DNA of 64,000 nucleotides, from the NCBI GenBank assembly GCA_902464405.1, contig CABQJD010000001.1, positions 62,001 through 126,000 of the forward strand, written 5' to 3'. Numbering within the stretch: the stretch's first letter is position 1; each line of letters starts with the position of its first letter. The stretch is from an uncultured Actinomycetaceae bacterium. Its GTDB lineage: Bacteria > Actinomycetota > Actinomycetes > Actinomycetales > Actinomycetaceae. Shown in pieces: positions 45,798 through 55,059 of this stretch. Below the pieces are notes generated by a model. That model was not told the origin of the DNA and did not search any database. It saw only the letters and a program-made list of their open reading frames with translations. Position numbers and translations under genes: made by a program.

Positions 45798-47912
45798 TTA
45801 AAGCATACAAGAGACGCAGCCTTGGACTTCCGTTCCTTCGATTGCCTGCTGACGAATACGCATATAGTAGAGACTCTTGATCCCTTTCTTCCAAGCGTAG
45901 ATATAGTTTTTATTCACATCGCGCGTGGTGACGGTATCGGGATAGAAGAGCGTGAGGCTTAAACCTTGATCGACGTGCTGCGTTGCCACAGCATACGTAT
46001 CGATAATAGCTTGCGGTCCGATCTCGTAAGCGTCTTGATAGTACTCCAGATTGTCGTTATTCATATAGGCAGCTGGATAGTAGACGCGCCCGATCTTTCC
46101 TTCTTTGCGGATCTCAACGCGAGAAACAATCGGGTGAATGGAGCTTGTGGAATGGTTGATATATGAAATCGAACCAGTCGGCGGAACTGCCTGAAGGTTT
46201 TGATTGTACATACCGTACTCTTGCACGTTTGCTTTCAGCTCACGCCAATCATCTTGAGTTGGAATATGGATATGGGCAAAAAGTTCTTTCACACGATCAG
46301 TGCACGGTAGCCATACTTGATCGATATATTTATCGAAAAATGATCCGCTCGCATATGCGGAATTTTCAAAGTTGTAGAACTTCTGCCCACGTTCTTTTGC
46401 AATCTCCATCGAAGCATTGATTGCATGATAAAGAACCGTGTAGAAGTAGATGTTAGTGAAATCTAACGCCTCCGGCGAACCATAATAGATGCGTTCACGC
46501 CCAAGATAACCGTGCAGGTTCATCTGCCCAAGCCCAATCGCATGGCTCAAACGGTTACCTCGCTCAATCGACGGCACAGACGTGATATTGGATTGATCGG
46601 AAACGGCAGTGAGTGCGCGGATACTCGTGCGAATCGTCTTGCCAAAATCGGGGGCATCCATCGTGTGTGCGATATTGAGGGAGCCAAGGTTGCACGAAAT
46701 ATCTTTTCCAACTTTCTTATAAGAAAGATCTGGATTAAATTCTGAAGGTTCACTCACCTGCAAAATCTCAGAGCAGAGATTACTCATCGTGATTCTGCCT
46801 TCAATTGGGTTGGCACGATTCACGGTATCTTCAAAAATAATATATGGATAGCCCGATTCAAACTGAATTTCTGCGAGCGTCTGGAAGAATGTGCGAGCGT
46901 TTATTTTGCTCTTGCGGATACGGCGATCATTAACCATCTCCTCGTATTTCTCCGTCACTGAAATTTCAGAGAACGGCACCCCATACACGCGCTCGATATC
47001 GTACGGCGAGAATAGATACATATCGGCGTTTTTCTTCGCCAGCTCAAAGGTAATATCTGGAATAATCACACCAAGTGAAAGTGTTTTAATTCGAATTTTC
47101 TCATCTGCGTTTTCGCGCTTGGTATCAAGGAAACGCAAAATATCTGGATGATGCGCATGCAGATATACCGCACCTGCGCCTTGGCGTGCACCCAGCTGGT
47201 TTGCATAAGAAAACGCATCTTCGAGCAATTTCATCACAGGATTAACGCCAGAGCTTTGGTTTTGGATTCGTTTAATCGGAGCGCCTAGCTCACGCAGATT
47301 CGTAAGATTAAGAGCAACCCCACCACCGCGCTTGCTGAGCTGAAGAGAAGAATTGATCGCTCGCGCAATAGATTCCATATTGTCTTCCACGCGCAGCAAA
47401 AAACACGATATCAGCTCGCCGCGAGCCTTTTTACCAGCATTAAGGAAGGTAGGAGTAGCAGGCTGATAGCGCCCAGAAATAATCTCCTCCATAATATCGT
47501 GCGCAAGCTGCGTATCTCCGTCAGCAAGAGCGAGAGAAACCATGCAGACTCGATCTTCAAAACGCTCAAGATAACGCGTACCATCAAAGGTTTTCAGAGT
47601 GTAGGAAGTGTAATACTTGAAAGCACCGAGGAACGTGGGAAAACGAAATTTATGCGCATATACATCTTTGAAAAGCTGCTTGACGAAAGCGAAATCATAC
47701 TTTTCTAAAATTTCTGGCTCATAATATCCCTCACGCACGAGGTATTCCATCTTCTCTTCGAGATCGTGGAAAAATACAGTGTTTTTATTGACGTGCTGTA
47801 AGAAATACTGGCGTGCTGCCTGACGATCCGCATCAAACTGTATCTTTCCATCGTCACCGTAAAGATTAAGCTGCGCATTGAGTGAATGATAATCCAATGC
47901 TGGATCCACCAT
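45798..47912 (-). CDS. nrdE: Class Ib ribonucleoside-diphosphate reductase alpha subunit
   Basis: The catalytic subunit of about 704 aa, reducing ribonucleoside diphosphates. I chose ATG 47912 ([18 protein letters not shown]) since NrdE proteins begin near ALDYHxLNA; an upstream TTG at 47945 would overlap nrdI. Typical segments: [20 protein letters not shown] with the active-site Cys, [22 protein letters not shown] and [17 protein letters not shown]. The C terminus CVSCML carries the redox Cys pair reduced by NrdH. It follows nrdI by 17 bp. Confidence 0.95.
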   Translation of the reverse strand: MVDPALDYHSLNAQLNLYGDDGKIQFDADRQAARQYFLQHVNKNTVFFHDLEEKMEYLVREGYYEPEILEKYDFAFVKQLFKDVYAHKFRFPTFLGAFKYYTSYTLKTFDGTRYLERFEDRVCMVSLALADGDTQLAHDIMEEIISGRYQPATPTFLNAGKKARGELISCFLLRVEDNMESIARAINSSLQLSKRGGGVALNLTNLRELGAPIKRIQNQSSGVNPVMKLLEDAFSYANQLGARQGAGAVYLHAHHPDILRFLDTKRENADEKIRIKTLSLGVIIPDITFELAKKNADMYLFSPYDIERVYGVPFSEISVTEKYEEMVNDRRIRKSKINARTFFQTLAEIQFESGYPYIIFEDTVNRANPIEGRITMSNLCSEILQVSEPSEFNPDLSYKKVGKDISCNLGSLNIAHTMDAPDFGKTIRTSIRALTAVSDQSNITSVPSIERGNRLSHAIGLGQMNLHGYLGRERIYYGSPEALDFTNIYFYTVLYHAINASMEIAKERGQKFYNFENSAYASGSFFDKYIDQVWLPCTDRVKELFAHIHIPTQDDWRELKANVQEYGMYNQNLQAVPPTGSISYINHSTSSIHPIVSRVEIRKEGKIGRVYYPAAYMNNDNLEYYQDAYEIGPQAIIDTYAVATQHVDQGLSLTLFYPDTVTTRDVNKNYIYAWKKGIKSLYYMRIRQQAIEGTEVQGCVSCML

Positions 47913-47929
47913 TTCTTCGCCTGTATCCG

Positions 47930-48331
47930 TCAGAGTTGCTTCCAAAATTCTTCCAATCCTTCGCGAACTTTCTGCACGTCTGCAGGCGTACCGAGCAGTT
48001 CAAATTTATACATAAATGGAACACCAGTTTTTTGAGCAATAATATCACCTGCGATAGCGTATGCCGTCCCAAAGTTGGTATTTCCGCTGGCAATAACTCC
48101 TCGAATTAAAGAACGATTATGCTCATCATTCAAAAAGCGAATCACTTGCTTAGGCACAGCTCCCCGTATATTTCCTCCGCCATATGTGGGCACGATCAGC
48201 ACGTATGGTTCGGTGACGATGATCGGTTCATCGTGCGCTGTGAGAGGAATACGCTGAGCTGGAAAACCAAGTTTTTCCGCAAATCGGCGTGTATTCCCTG
48301 TTGCAGAAGAGAAGTACACGATATTGACCAC
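47930..48331 (-). CDS. nrdI: NrdI flavodoxin-like protein
   Basis: A 133-aa flavodoxin-like protein that supplies the oxidant for the Mn-tyrosyl cofactor of NrdF. The FMN phosphate loop [12 protein letters not shown] is at the N terminus; [10 protein letters not shown] and [18 protein letters not shown] are the other flavin loops. The GTG start has AAGGA about 8 nt upstream. It lies between nrdH and nrdE. Confidence 0.95.
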   Translation of the reverse strand: MVNIVYFSSATGNTRRFAEKLGFPAQRIPLTAHDEPIIVTEPYVLIVPTYGGGNIRGAVPKQVIRFLNDEHNRSLIRGVIASGNTNFGTAYAIAGDIIAQKTGVPFMYKFELLGTPADVQKVREGLEEFWKQL

Positions 48332-48462
48332 TATAGAATCCTTCTTGTGCGTACGTATTCGATATCCAGCACATACGTGTGAGATAAGTGCGTATTCACC
48401 TCTGCCTCAGGGGAAGCTCACCCGCACTAAACTTTCCACGCCCTGTAAGTAAATATAACCTC

Positions 48463-48717
48463 TTAGGCAACGCTCACACTCTGCTGAGCAGAAGCAACTG
48501 CTAACGCTTTAATTTTATCTGGTCGAAAACCACTCCAGTGATCGCCATCTGCAAATACTACTGGCGCTTGCTGGTAGCCCAGAGCCTTCACCGTATTGAG
48601 AGCGTCCTCATCCAATGTGAGATCAATTTCGGCATACTCCAACCCCTGCTTCGCAAGCGCACGTTTGGTTGCACGGCACTGCACGCACTGCGGCTTTGTG
48701 TAGACCGTAATGCTCAT
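48463..48717 (-). CDS. nrdH: Glutaredoxin-like protein NrdH
   Basis: An 84-aa thioredoxin-fold electron donor to class Ib reductase, with redox motif CVQC (residues 11-14) and the C-terminal SGFRPDKIKAL that is typical of NrdH. The ATG has GAGGGG upstream. It is the first gene of nrdHIE; a 131-bp gap separates it from nrdI. A TTATATATAG stretch 14-23 bp before the start may be the -10. Confidence 0.95.
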   Translation of the reverse strand: MSITVYTKPQCVQCRATKRALAKQGLEYAEIDLTLDEDALNTVKALGYQQAPVVFADGDHWSGFRPDKIKALAVASAQQSVSVA

Positions 48718-48827
48718 CGCGATCCCCTCTTTCTATATATAATTCAGTCGCAACTTCTTCAGCGAATTACATCAAAGTAATTTACCGAAGAATCTATTCA
48801 ATTGCCATTTAGACGGTACAGGAATAA

Positions 48828-48875
48828 ACACTACACCTAGTGCCCGTTTATCCATACCACCACAAGATGGTGTGG
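48828..48875. promoter_or_regulatory. NrdR-like box upstream of nrdHIE
   Basis: ACACTACACCTAGTGC (48828-48843) resembles the NrdR consensus ACACTATATATAGTGT. A second dyad, CCACA-AGATGG-TGTGG (48860-48875), is centred 32 bp away, close to the three-turn spacing of paired NrdR boxes, but matches poorly. They lie 110-160 bp upstream of nrdH. Confidence 0.4.
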
Positions 48876-49087
48876 CGCAGCGCGCTGCATCACATAATCA
48901 CATTCCTCCTGTGGAAGAATACTTTTCTTCGGTGGATAGATGGCAAACAACAACCATAGGAGAACTTTCACAACCCACATCTTTTCCACCATGCGAAGCT
49001 TTCACCCTTCTATGAAAACTCAGCACGCTGCGCTATTTATATAGTGAAACAGCCCTTAGGTAAATTCTCAGAAAAATTTTTAGTAGT

Positions 49088-49170
49088 TTATCCACTTATC
49101 CACAACACATGGAAGAATAACTCTTCACTTTTCCACAGTTTCCTTTAAAAATATCCACATATGTGGATTG
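49088..49170. promoter_or_regulatory. DnaA-box cluster between nrdH and rnhA
   Basis: Five sites lie in 83 bp: TTATCCACT (49088-49096), TTATCCACA (49096-49104, perfect), TTTTCCACA (49129-49137), ATATCCACA (49151-49159) and TGTGGATTG (49162-49170, inverted). The last two form the palindrome ATCCACAT-ATGTGGAT. The 48718-49444 gap has no gene. DnaA control of the divergent nrdHIE and rnhA genes is a possible role; an origin is less likely because dnaA and dnaN are not adjacent. Confidence 0.65.
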
Positions 49171-49444
49171 AACTGCGGTAATGTCGAAAAAATTACTCAA
49201 AATTACGCACAGTTTTTCGGCGTGTTTGCTTTCAGCGTGTCGTTTAATTTCTGCGAAAGATGCCGATTAGCGAAATACTTACGTCTTTTTTCTTTTAAGT
49301 AAACGATTGAGTAAACGAGAAGCTGAGCAAACACTCAGACCAAACACTCAGACAGATAATCTAAAGCACCCGCAATGCCTCACGATAATACGCCGAATAT
49401 CTGGCAAAACGCGCCAACAATGCACAATGCGCTAATGTATGAAC

Positions 49445-49957
49445 ATGACGAAAAGCACGGACGGACTCAATGAACACATATCAGCAACGTCAGCTCCGAT
49501 CGGTAAACCGGCCGCTGGATACGAATATGTGATAGCTACTGACGGAGCATGCTCAGGAAACCCTGGCCCTGGCGGCTGGGCATGGGTTGAGCAGATAAGC
49601 GGCGCATACCAGGCTGGCGGCGAAGCTGCCACTACAAATAACCGCATGGAGTTAATTGCGCTTGTGCGCGCTCTTGAATATGTGCCCACGCAAGCCGATT
49701 TACTTATCCGTGCCGATTCCTCATACGTCATCAATTCACTCACAAAATGGGCTAAAGGCTGGCGAGCACGAGGCTGGCGCAAAGCAGACGGAAAGCCCGT
49801 GCTTAATAAGGAACTAATCGAAGCGCTGCTTAATCTCTACGAAGCACGGACTGGACGCACTGAGATCGAATGGGTAAAAGGGCATGCTGGCGATGCCGCC
49901 AACGAATTTGTGGATCGTTTAGCTGTGCAGCAATCCCATATGCACAGCAGGAAGTAA
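49445..49957 (+). CDS. rnhA: Ribonuclease HI
   Basis: A 170-aa enzyme from ATG 49445 that degrades RNA in RNA-DNA hybrids. The DEDD residues are in ATDGACSGNPGPGG, NNRMELIA, IRADSSYV and the final AANEFVDRLA; the catalytic His is in KGHAG. The length fits bacterial RNase HI. ATG 49445 is preferred to 49439 since TAATGT lies 6 nt before it and no RBS exists (leaderless pattern). Confidence 0.93.
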   Translation: MTKSTDGLNEHISATSAPIGKPAAGYEYVIATDGACSGNPGPGGWAWVEQISGAYQAGGEAATTNNRMELIALVRALEYVPTQADLLIRADSSYVINSLTKWAKGWRARGWRKADGKPVLNKELIEALLNLYEARTGRTEIEWVKGHAGDAANEFVDRLAVQQSHMHSRK

Positions 49958-50156
49958 ACATTTCCCGCGCTTTACACAATTGTGGGAACATAATTCCATA
50001 TATACAACAGAAACTAAGCTGCACATAAGGGAGAAGCGGCGAATCGATTGAAAAATAAGCAAGAAGTAAGAATACAGAACGTATAGGTTTGAATCTGAGT
50101 TATTTTAGAAACGATATAGGCAAGCAGCCGATAGACCGACAGAGAAAGAAAGAAGT

Positions 50157-50510
50157 ATGCTTCGTAAAAAAATACGCGCTGGAACAGGAATCTTTATGGG
50201 GCTTGCCCTTGCTGCCAGCATGAGCGCGTGCGAGAGTACCAGCAAACCCACAAAAAACGATATTGCTCAAGCCTTTATCCGTTCAGCCGATTTCGCAGAT
50301 ATGAATTCCCTCGGTATTTCTGACGCCAAGTTGAAAGAAGCAGCAAAATGCACAGCAGACGAAATATACGAAAAATTTTCTGACGATTCACTCAAGCATA
50401 TCGCTGATGGTCAGTTTAATTCGGAGCTTTCCGAAGACGAATACTCTACCTTAAGTAACGCTGCCGCACGCTGCGGATTAGACCAGTTGAGCAGTTCTGA
50501 TAATAGCTAG
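50157..50510 (+). CDS. Small predicted lipoprotein
   Basis: A 117-aa exported protein with signal peptide and lipobox MSAC (Cys near residue 25). The mature part is a helical domain with two further Cys (KCTADEIYEK and RCGLDQL) that may form a disulfide. The family is not recognised. GAAAGAAG lies just before the ATG. Its 3' end overlaps the convergent nucleosidase gene by 33 bp. Confidence 0.75.
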   Translation: MLRKKIRAGTGIFMGLALAASMSACESTSKPTKNDIAQAFIRSADFADMNSLGISDAKLKEAAKCTADEIYEKFSDDSLKHIADGQFNSELSEDEYSTLSNAAARCGLDQLSSSDNS

Positions 50511-51380
50511 AGCCGTGCGAGCTGAACGAGCTGCAACGTCAGCCAGCTCGGCATGGAATGCCACGGATTGATCTTCAGCACGCGAGCATAAATCTGAAAT
50601 TCCACGCACAGAGAGAAACGGAATACCCCACTGGTGAGCCACGTGCGCAGCTGCATAAGATTCCATATCTGCACTGACAGCCAAAGGAAACGCTTCGCGC
50701 ATATCACCCACGTTGGCATCAGTGACGAATGTATCCGATGAAAGCATTTCCCCCGTGCGGATATCAATACTGCCAACCGAAGGGGAGCTTGGCTCGATCA
50801 TATCGGTCGTATCGGTCGTATCTAATTCCAATGCAACTACCGCTCCCGCAGCAAGCAATGCTTCTGACGCAGTGAAGTACTCAGGCTGCCCAGGCACCTG
50901 CCCACGCACGTAACCAAATGCTGTACCGTCTGCACCGCCGTCACGATAACGAACCCCAAGTACTACTTCTTTCACTCGTGCATCAGAGCTTAATCCGCCT
51001 GCTGAGCCAATAGAAAAAAGTGCGTTCGGTTCATAATGTGCCAGTAGCCAGCCGAGGCAGCTAGCTGTTGCCGTAAAACCAATACCTGTGACGGCGAGTA
51101 TAAAAATAGGAGCTGAAGAATCAGAAGAAACGTCTGCGGATTCTATTGGATAAACTTCCGTGATCGCGCCGATAGGGCTTGAAATCGTATGAAAAATATA
51201 TGAGCCAGTTTCCTCAAGAATGCTCCTCATAGGAGCCATCTCTTCAGGCATTGCGCTGATGATACAAGCAGATACCTCGATTGGCTCGGCGTGCGCGCGT
51301 GAAGGCATAGCTTCATGCGCCTCGCTGCAAATATCACTGCTAGTCTCGTTGGATAGCTCTGCATGGGGGAAAGCGGTCAT
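50478..51380 (-). CDS. mtnN: 5'-methylthioadenosine/S-adenosylhomocysteine nucleosidase
   Basis: About 300 aa from ATG 51380, which has AGGTGG upstream. The PNP_UDP_1 fold is evident: ISAMPEEMAPM, GIGFTATASCLGWLL, SIGSAGGLS, and SADMESYAAAHVAHQWGIPF with the catalytic Glu, then VRGISDLCSR with the catalytic Asp. It cleaves adenine from MTA and SAH. A poorly conserved N-terminal extension of about 40 residues precedes the core, so the true start could be further in. It follows a small membrane protein and the sortase on the same strand. Confidence 0.88.
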   Translation of the reverse strand: MTAFPHAELSNETSSDICSEAHEAMPSRAHAEPIEVSACIISAMPEEMAPMRSILEETGSYIFHTISSPIGAITEVYPIESADVSSDSSAPIFILAVTGIGFTATASCLGWLLAHYEPNALFSIGSAGGLSSDARVKEVVLGVRYRDGGADGTAFGYVRGQVPGQPEYFTASEALLAAGAVVALELDTTDTTDMIEPSSPSVGSIDIRTGEMLSSDTFVTDANVGDMREAFPLAVSADMESYAAAHVAHQWGIPFLSVRGISDLCSRAEDQSVAFHAELADVAARSARTALAIIRTAQLV

Positions 51381-51395
51381 AATATCCACCTACTA

Positions 51396-51554
51396 TCAGT
51401 GAGATACAACGTTATCCACAAGCCGAGTATTTTCAGCAACCCACGGGAAAACAAATTCAAAAAGAACAGCCACGATAATAAAAAGGATAATAAGAACTTC
51501 TATAAACCGCAGCCATGCTGGCCCTGGCAAATGCCGCCAGATTGCTTCAAACAT
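51396..51554 (-). CDS. 52-aa single-span membrane protein downstream of the class E sortase
   Basis: The ATG overlaps the sortase stop by one base (TAATG), so translation is coupled. The peptide starts MFEAIWRHLPGPAWLRF, has one strong span (IEVLIILFIIVAVLFEFVF) and then PWVAENTRLVD. The WRxLPGPxWxR start and FPWV end recur in small proteins next to class E sortases in other actinobacteria. It is too regular and well placed to be chance. Function unknown; a sortase partner is a guess. Confidence 0.75.
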   Translation of the reverse strand: MFEAIWRHLPGPAWLRFIEVLIILFIIVAVLFEFVFPWVAENTRLVDNVVSH

Positions 51555-52483
51555 TATTTCTCCTCTGCTTTGCGAGATTTCTTCATCTCATTAACTGCAT
51601 CATTGATTGAATCTCGAATTGTTGTGCCAGTTGATTCTATTTCGAGATTTGGAGATTCTGTATCAACCAATTCTCGTGGAGTTCCCGAAGTTCTCGGCAT
51701 CCAGTAATCAAAAGTCGCGTGCACAATCCATCTCGTATTGCTCACCAGAGGTGGATGGCACGTAGTAATCGTTAGATATCTTCCAGAAGGAGATACCTGA
51801 GCAGTGTTTGGATTTGGAGAAGCTTTTGCTGCATAAGGATCTGCGCTCACAACGTAAACGTCAGTTGGAGAAACAATTTCAGAATCCGTAAATCGATACA
51901 CGTACCACGCATCTTTAGTCTCAACAATAATCGCATCGCCAACACGTAACGTATCGATATGCAAAATACGAGAACCATAAGAATCTCGATGGATCGCAGT
52001 TGAAAAGTTTCCCATCTCGCCTGGCATCGCCGTATCCGTGTAATGCCCGTAGCCGCCTTGATTAAGCACGCTCAACGATTCTCCTTCGCGAAGCTGCGTT
52101 GCGGCCTGCCCACCTAATGCGGGAATGTGCATAAGACCAATCAGACCTCCCTGATCAAGATCTGCATTTACTTTCGGTGGATCCCCCTCAGCTGGCTCTC
52201 CGATAACGTCTGCGCTGACTTCTCCAAACTCTTTCTGCGTAGCAGCCACAAGACGATCCTGCTCACCAGACATCTGCGCGTTGGTCCACCACACCTGCCA
52301 GAGCACAAAAAGCCCGAGCACAGACCCAGCACAAATCATAAGTTCACCGATCACGCCGATAATTCGCAACCACAAGCTCACTGGCTTACGCTTCGCTGGC
52401 TCTGATGAGGCGTCATATTCATCGGAGACGCCATATTGGGGAGCCGTAAAGAAATTTTCAAACTCGTTTGCATGCTCACTCAT
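51554..52483 (-). CDS. Class E sortase
   Basis: A 309-aa membrane-anchored transpeptidase. One span (about residues 37-65) follows a cytoplasmic N terminus. The catalytic triad is His 165 (AIHRDSYG), Cys 242 (LTITTCHPP) and Arg 251 (NTRWIVH). Class E enzymes attach LAxTG or LPxTG-like proteins to peptidoglycan in high-GC bacteria. The two surface proteins in this window, with MPNTG and AKTG motifs, may be among its substrates. The ATG has GGAGG upstream. The C-terminal extension of about 40 residues is polar. Confidence 0.92.
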   Translation of the reverse strand: MSEHANEFENFFTAPQYGVSDEYDASSEPAKRKPVSLWLRIIGVIGELMICAGSVLGLFVLWQVWWTNAQMSGEQDRLVAATQKEFGEVSADVIGEPAEGDPPKVNADLDQGGLIGLMHIPALGGQAATQLREGESLSVLNQGGYGHYTDTAMPGEMGNFSTAIHRDSYGSRILHIDTLRVGDAIIVETKDAWYVYRFTDSEIVSPTDVYVVSADPYAAKASPNPNTAQVSPSGRYLTITTCHPPLVSNTRWIVHATFDYWMPRTSGTPRELVDTESPNLEIESTGTTIRDSINDAVNEMKKSRKAEEK

Positions 52484-52642
52484 ATAGACCTCCGGCTGAC
52501 GTATTTAATATTTACAATATCCTACACTGTGCTTTTGGCAGCTTCGATTTTTCTTTACCGATTTTTCTTTACCTAGTCTTCCAGATACTCTTACATATAG
52601 CCAGACATACGAGACACTCTAAAGAATTTTGAAGGATTCACA

Positions 52643-52924
52643 ATGCCAGAATCAAAGAAGCGCAAGAAGGTTATTGAACGTGAGCGTGCTCAAGCTCAAA
52701 CAACCGCTAAACGAACAGTGAAACCTGAAAATTTACGCTCTCCAAAATGGTGGGCACCGCTGATGGTTACCTTAATGCTGCTTGGGCTTGTTGTCATCGT
52801 TACTGCTTATGTGACAGCTCAAAGCGGTTTTCAGCTGCCTATTCCAGGAGCGGGAAACTGGAATCTGCTTGTTGGCATGGTACTAATGATCACAGGGTTT
52901 TTAATGACGATGGGCTGGAAGTAG
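52643..52924 (+). CDS. crgA: Cell division protein CrgA
   Basis: A 93-aa protein with a basic N terminus, LRSPKWWAPLMVTLMLLGLV (first span) and NWNLLVGMVLMITGFLMTMG (second span), the CrgA signature. CrgA recruits divisome and wall-synthesis proteins in actinobacteria. GAAGGA precedes the ATG. Its neighbourhood with the class E sortase, rhomboid and peptidyl-prolyl isomerase is the conserved origin-proximal actinobacterial order. Confidence 0.93.
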   Translation: MPESKKRKKVIERERAQAQTTAKRTVKPENLRSPKWWAPLMVTLMLLGLVVIVTAYVTAQSGFQLPIPGAGNWNLLVGMVLMITGFLMTMGWK

Positions 52925-52947
52925 CGCACAGCAGCGCTTCCTTTTTT
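52917..52947 (+). terminator. Rho-independent terminator of crgA
   Basis: GGAAGTAGCGC pairs with GCGCTTCC (52917-52941, one small bulge) and is followed by six T (52942-52947). The left arm overlaps the crgA stop codon. Confidence 0.8.
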
Positions 52948-52988
52948 ACTCACTCTAAGCTATTAGCTAGAGCAGTTTAGCTAGTAGC

Positions 52989-53585
52989 TTAGTTGTAGGA
53001 GTGACGGCGAGTTTTTCTTTTCCATAGCTGTTTCCATATCCAAGCGAGAGCATAGCCTCCGATGAATCCAGCTACGTGGGACTGCCAAGAAATACCTGAG
53101 TTTATAAGACTGTATACCAGGTTGATTCCAGCTAAAACAAGAATACTCTTGAAGTTATCCGTGCCGATACCGCTGAAAGCAAGCCATGCTCCTAGAAGAC
53201 CAAAGACAGCGCCCGATGCTCCTACAACTCCCACATGCCATGTGCTTGTGAGCATTGCCCAGCCATACACACCAAGATTTCCCATAAAAGCACTGAAAAA
53301 ATAGAGCAGAATAAAACGCCATTTTCCTATATAACGTTCCAGCTCAATCCCAAGCACGTAGAGATTGATCATATTAAATGCAAAATGCCAAAATCCTGCG
53401 TGTAAAAATGCAGAGGTGATAAACCGCCACGGCTCGATCAGCGCCAACGGCGGATAGAAAAGCAAAGCATTTTGCACAGCGGGGATCACTGTTCCAACAA
53501 TCAGCATCACCACACAGATGAAAATGATGGAATCAGTAATCCCCGAGTTTTTGGCATTCTCAAAAAGTCGAGATGAACGGCGCAT
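52989..53585 (-). CDS. Rhomboid family intramembrane serine protease
   Basis: A 198-aa, six-span rhomboid. The catalytic Ser is in VGASGAVFGLLG (GASG), the catalytic His in SWQSHVAGFIGGYALAW, and the HAGFWHFAFNMINLYVLG segment is the conserved HxxxxHxxxN region. It cleaves substrates within the membrane; targets unknown. It follows the ppi gene by 6 bp, so the two form an operon. Confidence 0.9.
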   Translation of the reverse strand: MRRSSRLFENAKNSGITDSIIFICVVMLIVGTVIPAVQNALLFYPPLALIEPWRFITSAFLHAGFWHFAFNMINLYVLGIELERYIGKWRFILLYFFSAFMGNLGVYGWAMLTSTWHVGVVGASGAVFGLLGAWLAFSGIGTDNFKSILVLAGINLVYSLINSGISWQSHVAGFIGGYALAWIWKQLWKRKTRRHSYN

Positions 53586-53591
53586 GCGCTC

Positions 53592-54113
53592 TCACTCTTC
53601 AACACTAATTGAGTGAATAACGATATCTTCCTTCGGACGATCTTGGAATCCTGTAGGCACGGCAGCGATAGCATCGACAACTGCTTGCGATTGCGGATCG
53701 ATGACTCGCCCGAAGATCGTATGCTTACCTTGCAGCCACGTGGTTGGAGCCACAGTGATAAAGAATTGTGAACCATTCGTGCCGCGCCCCATACGAGTGC
53801 CTGCATTAGCCATCGCAAGCATATAAGGTTCGTTGAAATTCACGTCACCTGAAATCTCATCATCAAAATTATATCCAGGCCCTCCAGTACCTGTACCGAG
53901 AGGATCGCCGCCTTGAATCATAAAACCGCTGATCACACGATGGAAAATCACGCCGTTATAAAGCGGCTCGGTAGTTTTTTCACGAGTAGCAGGGTTGAGC
54001 CATTCACGCTTCCCTGTTGCAAGCTCCGTAAAGTTTGCAACTGTTTCGGGAGCATATTCTGGATATAGAGTGACGGCGATATCGCCTAATGATGTATGCA
54101 ATGTAGCTTTCAT
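53592..54113 (-). CDS. Cyclophilin-type peptidyl-prolyl cis-trans isomerase
   Basis: A 173-aa cyclophilin without a signal peptide, so cytoplasmic. FHRVISGFMIQGGDPLGTGTG contains the catalytic Arg, and GTNGSQFFITV and HTIFGRVI complete the active site. There is no Shine-Dalgarno sequence; TACAAT lies 7 nt before the ATG, so the mRNA is probably leaderless. Confidence 0.93.
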   Translation of the reverse strand: MKATLHTSLGDIAVTLYPEYAPETVANFTELATGKREWLNPATREKTTEPLYNGVIFHRVISGFMIQGGDPLGTGTGGPGYNFDDEISGDVNFNEPYMLAMANAGTRMGRGTNGSQFFITVAPTTWLQGKHTIFGRVIDPQSQAVVDAIAAVPTGFQDRPKEDIVIHSISVEE

Positions 54114-54283
54114 AATCGCTATTGTATGGGATTACCTACGCTATTGGCACAATTTACGGCTATGATAGGTGAAAAATTCTTCAGCTCGTGGGAAAATAGA
54201 GAGACAGATAGCGACGACGCGGCGCAACGTGCGCAGCATTCCGCTAGATCACTAGCGGAAGTCGTCCAAAATGGAGGTGAACT

Positions 54284-55039
54284 ATGGCTTTCTGTAAGAA
54301 ACGAAAGTTGAAGAAGCAAGCAGCCAATGCTATCGACAACGCACTTGGCACCGCCAACGATGCATTCTCATCGCTTGCTCAGAAAGCATCAGAAACTGCA
54401 AATGACGCTCGCGCTTGGGTGGCTCCTATGCTTGAGGAGGCGGCAGAAAAAATAGCTCCACTCGCACAGGATGCAAAAAATCGAGTGTCGGAAGCTGCTC
54501 ACACAGCAGCTGATAAAGCGCGTCCTGTCTTAGAAGATGCTGCTGCAAAAGTTCGTGAAGATTACATTCCTCGCGCTAAAGAAACAGCTCAGGAAGCACT
54601 TGCAGAAGTCAAAGATAAAACGGAAACCGTGCGGGCACAAGCACTGGCTGTGGCTGAAGAAGCTCGTGCTGCTGCGCAAGATTCAAAGGCAGAAGTTGTG
54701 AAACTATCGAAGAGAGCTCAGAAAAAAGCCGCTAAGCGTGCGGCTAAAATTGAAAAATTGGCAAACAAAGAGCTAGCCAAAGCTAAAAAGGAACTAGCTA
54801 AAGCAACTCCAAAGCAGCGCACTTCAAAGAAAGGGTTCGTCACGGTTGCAGTGCTCGGCACTGTGAGTGCGGTTGGTTACTATCTATGGAAGCGTTCGCA
54901 GCCAGTGGAAGATCCTTGGGCTGAAGCATATTGGGAGGATATTTCTGCCTCGGCTGATGGCGAAGAAAGCGCCCAAGAAGCACAAAGCGCTGAATCTGCA
55001 GATGAAGCAGCATCTACTGCTGAAGAATCTGCAAAATAA
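54284..55039 (+). CDS. Ala/Lys-rich helical membrane-anchored protein
   Basis: A 251-aa protein with an N-terminal basic patch, a long amphipathic Ala-rich helix with 11-residue periodicity (apolipoprotein-like, about 15-145), a Lys-rich segment (about 146-185), one span (GFVTVAVLGTVSAVGYYLW) and an acidic Ala/Glu/Ser tail with the segment EDPWAEAYWED. It resembles small actinobacterial proteins near this locus, possibly DUF5324-like, but I cannot confirm the family. GGAGGTGAACT precedes the ATG. Confidence 0.75.
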   Translation: MAFCKKRKLKKQAANAIDNALGTANDAFSSLAQKASETANDARAWVAPMLEEAAEKIAPLAQDAKNRVSEAAHTAADKARPVLEDAAAKVREDYIPRAKETAQEALAEVKDKTETVRAQALAVAEEARAAAQDSKAEVVKLSKRAQKKAAKRAAKIEKLANKELAKAKKELAKATPKQRTSKKGFVTVAVLGTVSAVGYYLWKRSQPVEDPWAEAYWEDISASADGEESAQEAQSAESADEAASTAEESAK

Positions 55040-55059
55040 ACGCCGAGATTAGAAGCTTA

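Noticed and set aside
49021..49440. Chromosomal replication origin between nrdH and rnhA
   Set aside because: DnaA boxes are present but dnaA, dnaN and rpmH are not adjacent. It is treated as a DnaA-binding region only; skew analysis would decide.
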